Under the pieces are notes generated by a model that searched no databases, was not told where the DNA came from, and saw only the letters and a list, made by a program, of their open reading frames with translations. A stretch of 64,000 bases of DNA from JAICKM01 sp050998805 (GTDB lineage: Bacteria; Chloroflexota; Chloroflexia; QHBQ01; JAICKM01): assembly GCA_050998805.1 (NCBI GenBank), contig JBPCPV010000009.1, positions 62,001-126,000 on the forward strand. The letters run 5' to 3'. Both the position numbers and the translations under genes were made by a program. This document shows positions 50,658 through 57,983 of the stretch, in pieces (within the stretch, counting starts at the first letter, position 1; each line of letters starts with the position of its first letter).

Positions 50658-51392
50658 ATTCTACAGCAATACGTCGAAGAACTTCGCCAGGACGCGCCAG
50701 CCCCGACGCCGAGCATCATCGAGCTTCAGGGACTGGTGCGCCGGTATAAGATGGGCACCGGCCTCGTCTCTGCGGTGGACGGGGTTGACCTGAGCGTGGC
50801 GCGGGGCGAGTTCATCGCGCTCGTCGGTCCATCCGGCTCCGGCAAGTCCACACTGCTGAACCTGATCGGCGGGCTGGACGCTCCGACGAGCGGCGAGATC
50901 GTCGTGGACGGGGTGAACATCGCCGGGGCCGGCAAGAATGCGCTGGTCGAACACCGCCGGAAGCGTGTCGGCTTCGTCTTCCAGAGCTTCAACTTGCTGG
51001 CGCACCGGACGGCGCTCGAAAACGTCGAGATGCCAATGATGTTGAGCGGGCGGCCCGCCGTCGAGAGGCGGGAGCGCGCCCGCGACCTCCTCGAGCAGAT
51101 GGGCCTCGGCAAGCGCTCCGGCCACCAGCCGAGCGAACTCTCCGGCGGCGAACAGCAGCGCGTCGCAATCGCCCGCGCGCTCGCCAACCGCCCGCCGATC
51201 CTGCTGGCCGACGAGCCGACCGGCAACCTCGACAGCGCGACCGGCAGGGGCGTGATGAGCCTGCTCGAAGAGCTGAACCGCGACGGCCTCACACTTATCC
51301 TGGTGACGCACGACCCCGCCATAGCCGCCTACGCCGACCGGATCGTTCACCTGCGCGACGGTCGGGTAGTCGAGATCGAGGTGAAGCCATGA
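50658..51392 (+). CDS. ABC transporter ATP-binding protein (LolD/MacB type), probable AUU start
   Basis: 244 residues from ATT 50658. Walker A GPSGSGKST, signature LSGGEQQRVAIARAL, Walker B ILLADEPTGNLDS, switch THDPA. The first beta strand IIELQGLVRRY, present in all relatives, lies before the first ATG/GTG/TTG (GTG 50736), and the frame is open only back to a TGA at 50625. ATT at 50658 has GAGGGGG 8 nt upstream, so an AUU start is the best fit; CTG 50631 is the alternative. Its stop overlaps the permease start as ATGA. Confidence 0.85.
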   Translation: MLQQYVEELRQDAPAPTPSIIELQGLVRRYKMGTGLVSAVDGVDLSVARGEFIALVGPSGSGKSTLLNLIGGLDAPTSGEIVVDGVNIAGAGKNALVEHRRKRVGFVFQSFNLLAHRTALENVEMPMMLSGRPAVERRERARDLLEQMGLGKRSGHQPSELSGGEQQRVAIARALANRPPILLADEPTGNLDSATGRGVMSLLEELNRDGLTLILVTHDPAIAAYADRIVHLRDGRVVEIEVKP

Positions 51393-52654
51393 CGCCGCGC
51401 GACATCCTCGCAACCGGCTTCGGCAACCTCCGCCGCCGCAAAGTCCGCACCGTGCTCACCTCTATCGGGGTCTTCGTCGGCATCCTGACGATTGTGACCA
51501 TGATCTCGGCCGGCATCGGTATGCAGACCCAGGTGACCGATACCATCATGCAGTGGGGCCTGCAAACCGTCTTCGTCACGCCCGACACCACCGGCCAGTC
51601 CGAAACCAACACTAACTTCTCGGCGCTCCAGCGCCCGGCGCACCCGATCCGCCCTACTGACCTCGCCCGGTTGAGCGCATTGCCCGGCGTGCTGTCGGTG
51701 GAACCTCACGTAAACCTGCCCGACGGCCTCAACATCACGATGCCGCTCGACGGCAAGACCCAGGCAGTGCGGTTCGTCGGCACTATCAGCCCCGCCGCCT
51801 TGTTCTCGCCGAAAGCCGAGATGATCGCCGGACACGATCTGCCGCAGGGTACCGATGCGCGCGGCCTGGTCCTCAGCCAGGCGTGGTTGCGCTCCCGCAA
51901 CATCCCGGCGTCCGAATATCCCAGCCTCGTCGGGAGCAAGGTCACGCTGCATGTCGAGGCCCCGCGCGGCGAGCAGACCGACTTCCCGACGACAATAGTC
52001 GGCGTCAGCGCCGCGCTCGGCGGTGTGCAGATCGGCACAGCGGACGCGCTCGACATCAAGAAGTGGTGGTTCAACGCCCCCGACATCCTCGAAACCGAAG
52101 GCTACTTGCCGGTGGTCCTACGCACCGCCTCGCTCAAAGACGCCGGAGAGGTCTCGAAGGCGGTCACGGCCATGGGCTTCCAATCGGCCACCCTCCAGGT
52201 GGTGCTCGACCAGGTGAACCTGATCTTCACGATCATCGAAACCGCGCTATCGGGCATCGGCCTGCTCGCGCTGCTCGTGGCATCGATCGGCATCGCCAAC
52301 ACGATGATCATGGCGATCTTCGAGCGCACGCGCGAGATCGGCGTGCTCAAGGCGCTCGGCGCGTCGGGCGGCGACATCATGCGGCTCTTCATCGTCGAGG
52401 CGAGCGCTATCGGGCTGATCGGCGGCGTCTTCGGGGTGATAGGCGGGTGGCTGCTGAGTCGCCTGCTGGACTGGATCGCCCACCTCTACCTCCAAGGCCA
52501 GCAGGTAAGCATCACGGCCCCCTTCTTCGTGCTCACCCCGGAGCTGGTCGCCGGTGCGCTGGTCTTCGCCACGATCATCGGCCTGCTCGCCGGTCTCTAC
52601 CCGGCGTCCCGCGCCTCTCGGCTCGACCCTCTGGCTGCCCTCCGGCACGAGTAG
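51389..52654 (+). CDS. MacB-like ABC transporter permease
   Basis: 421 residues: N-terminal membrane helix (KVRTVLTSIGVFVGILTIVTMISAG, about 18-42), a large periplasmic-type domain (about 45-270) and three C-terminal helices with the FtsX core IGIANTMIMAIFERTREIGVLKALGASGGDI. It ends SRASRLDPLAALRHE as the family does. With the ATPase it forms a mechanotransmission-type exporter; the preceding lipoprotein may be its extracytoplasmic partner, though this is inferred from order only. Confidence 0.93.
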   Translation: MTPRDILATGFGNLRRRKVRTVLTSIGVFVGILTIVTMISAGIGMQTQVTDTIMQWGLQTVFVTPDTTGQSETNTNFSALQRPAHPIRPTDLARLSALPGVLSVEPHVNLPDGLNITMPLDGKTQAVRFVGTISPAALFSPKAEMIAGHDLPQGTDARGLVLSQAWLRSRNIPASEYPSLVGSKVTLHVEAPRGEQTDFPTTIVGVSAALGGVQIGTADALDIKKWWFNAPDILETEGYLPVVLRTASLKDAGEVSKAVTAMGFQSATLQVVLDQVNLIFTIIETALSGIGLLALLVASIGIANTMIMAIFERTREIGVLKALGASGGDIMRLFIVEASAIGLIGGVFGVIGGWLLSRLLDWIAHLYLQGQQVSITAPFFVLTPELVAGALVFATIIGLLAGLYPASRASRLDPLAALRHE

Positions 52655-52739
52655 CGCGGCGAGTGGTTGGTGGTTGGTTGTTAGTGCGTAGGCCGTGTCT
52701 CATAGTGGTTAGTAGTCGGTGGTCGAGGAGCGTGATGCC

Positions 52740-54284
52740 ATGCCCAATCCAGCTTCTGCCGCGCCGCCGACCCCGCTCACACGCGACTCCCTCGGCCACC
52801 TAGCCTACCTCTACCGCGTCCTCACCGGCCACCCGATCAACGTAGCCGACGACGATCCTCCATTCCGCAATCCGCACTGGGAGGGGTTTTATGCGCCCCA
52901 ATCGGACGTGATGAACTTCGGGCTGCGGTTCCAGCTTGCTTTCGCGTCCTATGCCGTGGCGGCACTCGGCCTGCATACACCGGCCTACACCCGGCCTTAT
53001 GTAGCTGCGCTTGGGGCGGCGGTGGAGCGGATGCTCGACGTGCGGGCATGGGGATACTGGCGGCAGCCAGCCGCCTCCGAAGGAGGGGCGGAACCGGCGG
53101 GGCACGTCGCCGTGCTGATGGGCGGACACCGCAGGCCGTCCGGCCCCATGCCGCCGCCCGCCGACCCTGTGGCGCAGGACAATGTGCAGTTCAGCGGGCA
53201 CCTCGGCACGATGCTCGGCCTCTACGAGCGCGCTGGCGGCGACTACCGCTACGACCGCGGCTTCGTGCTGGCCGACCCGGAGAGCGGGGTCAGTTACCCC
53301 TACACCCACGGCGAGGTCGCCCGGCGGATCGTCGAGCAGATGCGGGCGAACTACTTCCACGGGGTGGCCTGCGAGCCGGCCTGCGCCTACGTGCCCTGCA
53401 ACAACCACGCGATGTCGTCGAACGCGATCCACGACGCGACCCACGGCACGGATTACAGCGCGGCGAACGCCGGATGGCTGCGCTGGGTGCGCGGCAAGAT
53501 GCTGCTGCACGGCCCGGCGGCGCGGGGGCTGTTCGGCGCTTGCTACCTGCGCGGCCTCCACCTGACCGCCCCGGTCGCCTTCCAGTTCACCGATAGCTGG
53601 GGGCTGGCCTTTCTGCTGCCGTTCGACCGCGCGCTCGTCCGCCGCCTCTACCCGCGCTACCGCAAGCGCCTGAGCCGCGAAGGCGGTCGCCTATACGTCG
53701 GCTCCGCCCCGCTCTGTGAGAAGATGGAGATCTCGGACACCGCGCTGAACACCGCCTTCGGACTGATCGTCGCGCGCGGAGTTGGCGACCGGGCGACCGC
53801 CGACCGGCTCGCGGCTTATGCGGCGGCGAACTTCGGCCCCGTCTGGTCCGGCCCCGAACTCTCCTACGCCGGTGCCCCCCGCACCCTCCACACAACCGCG
53901 CTCTATGCCATTGCAGCCCTGGTGGACGCCGACGCCGCGCTCCTCCTCCGCCTGTTCCACGCCCCGCGCGACCCCGCCCTCGCCTCCCAGCCCTGCCTCG
54001 ACTCGGTCTCCTCGCCCGACCCCGCTGCGGCGGCCCACCTCGGCATCTCGGAGGCCGTCTATGACCCCGCCGCCCGCAGCCTCATCATCGCCACCCAACC
54101 GCTCGGCGAACCGCCCCCTGACGCCCCTGTGCTGCTGAGTTGCGCCCGCGTTCCCGCCGTCCGCCGAGTCACCTACGACGGGCAAGCCTGGGACCGCGTG
54201 CGATACGACGCTGAGAGCCGCCGGCTGGAGATCGTGGCGACGGCGGGCGCGGGCCAGCGATTTGTGGTGGAGGTTGGGGCATAG
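52740..54284 (+). CDS. Linalool dehydratase/isomerase-like protein
   Basis: 514 residues. Resembles the linalool dehydratase/isomerase (LinD) alpha/alpha-barrel: DNVQFSGHLGTMLGLYERAGGD (147-168, H154), ACEPACAYVPCNNHAMSSNAIHD (210-232) with C211 and C220 nine residues apart, as in the catalytic Cys pair of LinD, and DATHGTDYSAAN. A Pro-rich C-terminal beta region (about 430-514) is extra. ATG at 52740 with GAGGAG 9 nt upstream. It stands alone. LinD acts on monoterpene alcohols; the natural substrate here is unknown. Confidence 0.75.
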   Translation: MPNPASAAPPTPLTRDSLGHLAYLYRVLTGHPINVADDDPPFRNPHWEGFYAPQSDVMNFGLRFQLAFASYAVAALGLHTPAYTRPYVAALGAAVERMLDVRAWGYWRQPAASEGGAEPAGHVAVLMGGHRRPSGPMPPPADPVAQDNVQFSGHLGTMLGLYERAGGDYRYDRGFVLADPESGVSYPYTHGEVARRIVEQMRANYFHGVACEPACAYVPCNNHAMSSNAIHDATHGTDYSAANAGWLRWVRGKMLLHGPAARGLFGACYLRGLHLTAPVAFQFTDSWGLAFLLPFDRALVRRLYPRYRKRLSREGGRLYVGSAPLCEKMEISDTALNTAFGLIVARGVGDRATADRLAAYAAANFGPVWSGPELSYAGAPRTLHTTALYAIAALVDADAALLLRLFHAPRDPALASQPCLDSVSSPDPAAAAHLGISEAVYDPAARSLIIATQPLGEPPPDAPVLLSCARVPAVRRVTYDGQAWDRVRYDAESRRLEIVATAGAGQRFVVEVGA

Positions 54285-54289
54285 ACAGC

Positions 54290-54319
54290 TTGCGAATCCC
54301 GTCAAGCCAGGGGTATAAT
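54290..54319 (+). promoter_or_regulatory. Promoter of the GNAT gene, leaderless
   Basis: TTGCGA (54290-54295), 18-bp spacer, TATAAT (54314-54319), then 6 nt to ATG 54326. CAGCTTGCGAATCC is identical to the promoter at 55684. Confidence 0.75.
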
Positions 54320-54325
54320 GACGCC

Positions 54326-55675
54326 ATGCAAAGTCCCGGGGAAGCCGCCGGGCTGCCCTGCGACCTGGGCGATGGCCTGACCCTGCGCTGGGCCACGCCC
54401 GACGATGCCGAGGCCCTCGCCGCGTACAATATCCGCCACCTCAGCGACCATTGGAGCGACCACCCCGCCGAGCCGAATGAAGAGGTGGGCAACTGGACCC
54501 GTGATCTGATGCGCGGCGAGCACCCCACCGCCTGCGCCGGCGACTTCACCATCGTGACGGACGCCCATGCCGGGGGCCGCATCGTCTCCAGCCTGGTCCT
54601 GATTTCACAGACCTGGGCCTATGCCGAGATCCCGTTCAAGGTGGGCCGCCCCGAACTGGTCAGCACCTCCCCGGCCTATCGCCGCCGGGGGCTAGTGCGC
54701 GCCCAATTCGAGGCCATCCATGCGCGCAGCGCGGCGCGGGGCGAGTTGGTGCAGGCGATCACCGGCATCCCCTGGTACTACCGCCAGTTCGGCTATGAGA
54801 TGACCGTGGCGAACGGCGGCGGCCACCGATGGCTCCCGTTCCGTATTCCCCCACGGTCGCTGGACGCGCCGGTCCCATATCGGCTGCGCCCCGCCACGCC
54901 CGCCGACATCCCGGTGCTGGAGCGGCTCTACGCCCTCCATTGCAGCCACAGCCTGCTCACGAGGCTCCGCGATGCCGCCGAGTGGCGCTACGAACTCGGC
55001 TGGAAGCAGTTCCGGCTGGTGGAGGATGCGGCAGGAGCGCCGGTCGGCTACGCCCAGGCGCGCCCCGAAGACGCCGGCGACGAACCCGAGCTGGTGAAGA
55101 CACTCATTGTGGACGAACTCGCGGCGCTGCCCGGCCAATCGCTGCGCGCAATGGCAATCTTCCTGGGCCAGGAGTTCCAGGCGCAACTCGATGAGGCCAA
55201 CCGGACGCGGGCGGTGCCTCTGACGAGCCTCGCCCTCAACTTGGGGCCGGGCCACCCGGTCTACACGGCGCTGGGCGACCTCCTGGAGGTGTACCGGCCC
55301 ACCTGGTTTTGGTACATCCGCGTGCCCGACCTGCCGGCCTTCGTGCGCCACATTGCGCCTGCGCTGGAGCGACGGCTGGCCGCGAGCGTCATGGTCGGGC
55401 ACACCGGCACGCTGCGGTTGAACTTCTACCGGACGCAGATGACCCTCTGCTTCACGGGCGGCAGGCTCACTGAGGTCGGCACCTACAGCCCGACGAAGCT
55501 GGAAGACGGCGATGCCCACTTCCCCGACCAGACCTTCCTGCATCTGCTGTTCGGCCACCGCACGCTCGCCGAGGTGAACCACATCTATCCCGACTGCTAC
55601 GCCGGACCCGAGGCCGCCGTGCTGCTCGGCATCCTGTTCCCGCGAGAGCCGTCGAACCCGGTGCCCCTGGGGTGA
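54326..55675 (+). CDS. GNAT-family acetyltransferase with tandem GNAT and C-terminal domain
   Basis: 449 residues. N-terminal GNAT core: RWATPDDAEALAAYN, PELVSTSPAYRRRGLVRAQFEAIHARSAARG (RRRGL acetyl-CoA loop), ITGIPWYYRQFGYEM. A second GNAT-like half (RLRPATPADIPVLERLYALH) and a C-terminal region (MTLCFTGGRLTEVGTYSP...FLHLLFGHRTLAEVNHIYPD) resemble the Eis-like multi-domain group. Substrate unknown. No ribosome-binding site; the -10 box is 6 nt before the ATG. Confidence 0.85.
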   Translation: MQSPGEAAGLPCDLGDGLTLRWATPDDAEALAAYNIRHLSDHWSDHPAEPNEEVGNWTRDLMRGEHPTACAGDFTIVTDAHAGGRIVSSLVLISQTWAYAEIPFKVGRPELVSTSPAYRRRGLVRAQFEAIHARSAARGELVQAITGIPWYYRQFGYEMTVANGGGHRWLPFRIPPRSLDAPVPYRLRPATPADIPVLERLYALHCSHSLLTRLRDAAEWRYELGWKQFRLVEDAAGAPVGYAQARPEDAGDEPELVKTLIVDELAALPGQSLRAMAIFLGQEFQAQLDEANRTRAVPLTSLALNLGPGHPVYTALGDLLEVYRPTWFWYIRVPDLPAFVRHIAPALERRLAASVMVGHTGTLRLNFYRTQMTLCFTGGRLTEVGTYSPTKLEDGDAHFPDQTFLHLLFGHRTLAEVNHIYPDCYAGPEAAVLLGILFPREPSNPVPLG

Positions 55676-55683
55676 GCTTCAGC

Positions 55684-55713
55684 TTGCGAATCCACTCGAG
55701 ACGGGAGTATAAT
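55684..55713 (+). promoter_or_regulatory. Promoter of the DUF433 gene
   Basis: TTGCGA (55684-55689), 18-bp spacer, TATAAT (55708-55713), sharing CAGCTTGCGAATCC and a G-rich pre-10 stretch with the promoter at 54290. Here the leader is about 31 nt and contains AAAGGAGG. Confidence 0.75.
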
Positions 55714-55750
55714 GGCTCAGCGAGCCGTATCGCTAAAGGAGGATGCCTAC

Positions 55751-55996
55751 ATGCTGCCTGAACAGGTACAACAGCACATCGAAGTGAACCCAAAGGTCAT
55801 GGTCGGCAAGCCGGTGATTCGCGGGACGCGCATCCCGGTCGAGCTAGTCGTGCGCCTGGTCGCGCAGGGCATCCCCGAAGCCGAGATTCTACAGCAATAT
55901 CCGCGCTTGCAGACCGCCGACATACGCGCCGCGCTCATGTACGCGGCTTATATGCTGGCCCATGAGGAGGTTTCCCCCCTCACAGTTCCCGCATAG
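55751..55996 (+). CDS. DUF433-family small protein (antitoxin-like)
   Basis: 81 residues. IEVNPKVMVGKPVIRGTRIPVELVVRLVAQGIPEAEILQQYPRLQTADIRAALMYAAY is a complete DUF433 domain, a winged helix common in toxin-antitoxin loci next to a PIN-like toxin. No toxin gene follows; the next 170 bp are repeats. AAAGGAGG lies 8 nt before the ATG. Confidence 0.9.
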   Translation: MLPEQVQQHIEVNPKVMVGKPVIRGTRIPVELVVRLVAQGIPEAEILQQYPRLQTADIRAALMYAAYMLAHEEVSPLTVPA

Positions 55997-56164
55997 CATT
56001 CCATTCGTGTATTCGTGGCCCGCCATTCGTGGACGGCCAGGCCCCCGTAATTCGAGCGCAGAGCGACTCTCCCACAGATGTTCCCTTTGCCCCGACCACG
56101 CACTACGCACTACGCACTACGCACCGCCGTCCGTAATTCGTAACTCAAAACTCATAACTCAAAA
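55997..56164. repeat. Composite repeat region
   Basis: Holds the modules ATTCGTGTATTCGTGGCC...GGACGGCC (56003-56038), GAGCGCAGAGCGACT...CCGACCACG (56054-56100), three CACTACG heptamers (56101-56121) and AACTCAA/AACTCAT units (56142-56169). The last unit supplies the TAG stop of the convergent EAD1-trypsin gene. Confidence 0.85.
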
Positions 56165-57742
56165 CTACGTCCGTACCGCTGCCCTGACCTTCGGCTGCGC
56201 CATGATAGCGTCCAGCGGGATGCCCTCGTTGCTTGTCGGGTTGAGCGAGCTGTGGTGCAGCCCCACCAGCTCCCAGTCGCGCGTAAAGCAGGGCGACCCC
56301 GACGACCCCGGCTCGGTGTTCGTCGCGTAGGTGACGCGGGTGCGGTCGGCGTTCTCGCTGTCCACCGAGTTCGGCGCGAGCACGACTTTCAGAGGCTCGG
56401 TCGGCTTATTCTCCTGGAACTGCGGGTGCTGGATGATGTAGAGATCCTCGCCGTGCTCGAAGCGGTGCGGCACCGGCCTCAGCCAGCCGCGCGGCCCGCT
56501 GCCCACCGCGTCTTGCCCGGCCGGGTCGGCGAGGCGCATCAGCGCATAGTCGAGGCCGGAGGGCACGTTCGGGCTGTCGTCCACCCGCCAGTCGGCGGCC
56601 AGGCTGTACGTGTCGCCGTTTTCCACGCCGCCGTTCTGGTCCCGCTTAAAGCCGAAGCGCAGCACGACCTGCGGCGCGAGGCTCGGATCGTCGAGCACCT
56701 GCTGCACCACATGGTAGTTGGTCAGCAGCAGGTCGGGGCCGAGCAGGAAGCCGGTGCCGTACTCTGCCGGCGTCTCTACCCGGCAGACCGAGCGGCAGGC
56801 CGCCGCGCCCTGGTCGAGCCAGACGGCATCGAGGAAGCGGTCGAAGCCGACCATAGACCGCACCGCCGCCTCAGCCTCCCCGCTGAACTGGGGCACGAAC
56901 TGCATCAGGGCTTGGAGTAGCCGCGAGACGCTGACGCCCCTGCGCGCCGTGTCGATCAGCCGGTAGCGAGAGATGACCGAGGCGGTATATTGCCCATCGG
57001 CCAGATCCACAAGCCCGCGCTCAAGGATCTGGTTGAGGATCGCGCCGAGCACCGTGTAGCCCCTCCGTCCCTCTTGCAGGGGAAAGCCGGTGCTCGCCCG
57101 GTTCAGCAGCGAACTCGCCGCTTCCGCCGGTGGGCCGCTCAGGCTCAGGTTGCCGATCCACATATTCGAGAGGCCAGCATCCAACAGCAAGTCGCTGCGT
57201 TTCGCCCTGTCGTCCAGATAGTCGTTGAACACGCCGGTCAGCAGGCGGCGCAGCCTGTCCTTGTCGTCAATGCCGATCTCGGGGCGGTCGGACGAGCCGG
57301 TGGCGGAAGGCGGGGGCAGCGGCGCTACGTTGCTGATCGCCGGCGGAGGCGCAGGCAAATCGCGCAAGGCCGCCTCCGGCTGATACTCGCCTCTTACCCC
57401 ATCTGCCTGCGATTCGTCCCCGCTCGGCAAATCGCGCAAGGCCGCCTGCGGCTGATTGCCTTTGCCGTCGGCGGCGGCCTGCGTCTTGGCGGCGAACTGC
57501 TTCAGCTTCGCATTGTTGCCGTTCGCCTCAATCGCTGCTGCGAGCAGATCATCCAGCTTGCCCTGTGCATCAGCCCAATCCGTCAGGTTGAAAATAATTT
57601 CCCGAAGAGAGCTACCTCCCACGATAGCATCCAGGTTTTCACTGAGGCCAAAGAAGACCATTTGCTTTAGATCCGACTTCTGCCGGAAAGCGTCAAGAAG
57701 CGCGTCTTGGAACTCCTTGATCTGAGGTACAGTCCATGTCAT
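56165..57742 (-). CDS. EAD1-trypsin conflict-type protein (death-like adaptor plus serine protease)
   Basis: 525 residues. An N-terminal effector-associated domain 1 (about 10-85: ALLDAFRQKSDLKQMVFFGL, then LREIIFNLTDWADAQGKLDDLL, EANGNNAKL), a low-complexity linker with two AALRDLP repeats (98-130), a second small helical domain (about 160-245: LSLSGPPAEAASSLLNRAS) and a trypsin-like protease (about 310-515). The triad is H344 in TNYHVV, D399 in SGLDYALMRL and S481 in GSSGSP, all present. EAD1 domains are known as homotypic adaptors in predicted immune or programmed-death systems. GAGGAGG lies 6 nt before the ATG. No partner is adjacent. Confidence 0.85.
   Translation of the reverse strand: MTWTVPQIKEFQDALLDAFRQKSDLKQMVFFGLSENLDAIVGGSSLREIIFNLTDWADAQGKLDDLLAAAIEANGNNAKLKQFAAKTQAAADGKGNQPQAALRDLPSGDESQADGVRGEYQPEAALRDLPAPPPAISNVAPLPPPSATGSSDRPEIGIDDKDRLRRLLTGVFNDYLDDRAKRSDLLLDAGLSNMWIGNLSLSGPPAEAASSLLNRASTGFPLQEGRRGYTVLGAILNQILERGLVDLADGQYTASVISRYRLIDTARRGVSVSRLLQALMQFVPQFSGEAEAAVRSMVGFDRFLDAVWLDQGAAACRSVCRVETPAEYGTGFLLGPDLLLTNYHVVQQVLDDPSLAPQVVLRFGFKRDQNGGVENGDTYSLAADWRVDDSPNVPSGLDYALMRLADPAGQDAVGSGPRGWLRPVPHRFEHGEDLYIIQHPQFQENKPTEPLKVVLAPNSVDSENADRTRVTYATNTEPGSSGSPCFTRDWELVGLHHSSLNPTSNEGIPLDAIMAQPKVRAAVRT
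57354..57456. repeat. 31-bp direct repeat inside the EAD1-trypsin linker
   Basis: GGCAAATCGCGCAAGGCC-GCCT-x-CGGCTGAT at 57354-57384 and 57426-57456 with one mismatch, 72 bp (24 codons) apart, so the frame is kept. Encodes QP(Q/E)AALRDLP twice. Confidence 0.85.
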
Positions 57743-57983
57743 CGCCGGCCTCCTCGGCCACTCTCACCGTTTTCATGCGTTTTCGTGTGCTTTCGTGGAT
57801 CAAGTAATCAGGCCCCATTATATCAGATCTCCGCCCCTGTGTGGGCCACAGCCGCGCCCGCCGGCTTTACAAAGATTTTACAAACACCTTACCTCCCGCT
57901 AACCCACTCTGAGCGGCCAAGTGGTACACTGGAAGAAAGCCGAACAGACGGCTGACTGCTGAAAGCTCACAAGGAGACTAGCT
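57743..57983 (+). other. Intergenic region before the DUF1800 gene
   Basis: No gene. Left end carries TTTTCGTG-type units; TTTACAAA occurs twice about 12 bp apart near 57866-57886, and a TGGTACACT extended -10-like box lies near 57920. Promoter assignment is tentative. Confidence 0.4.
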
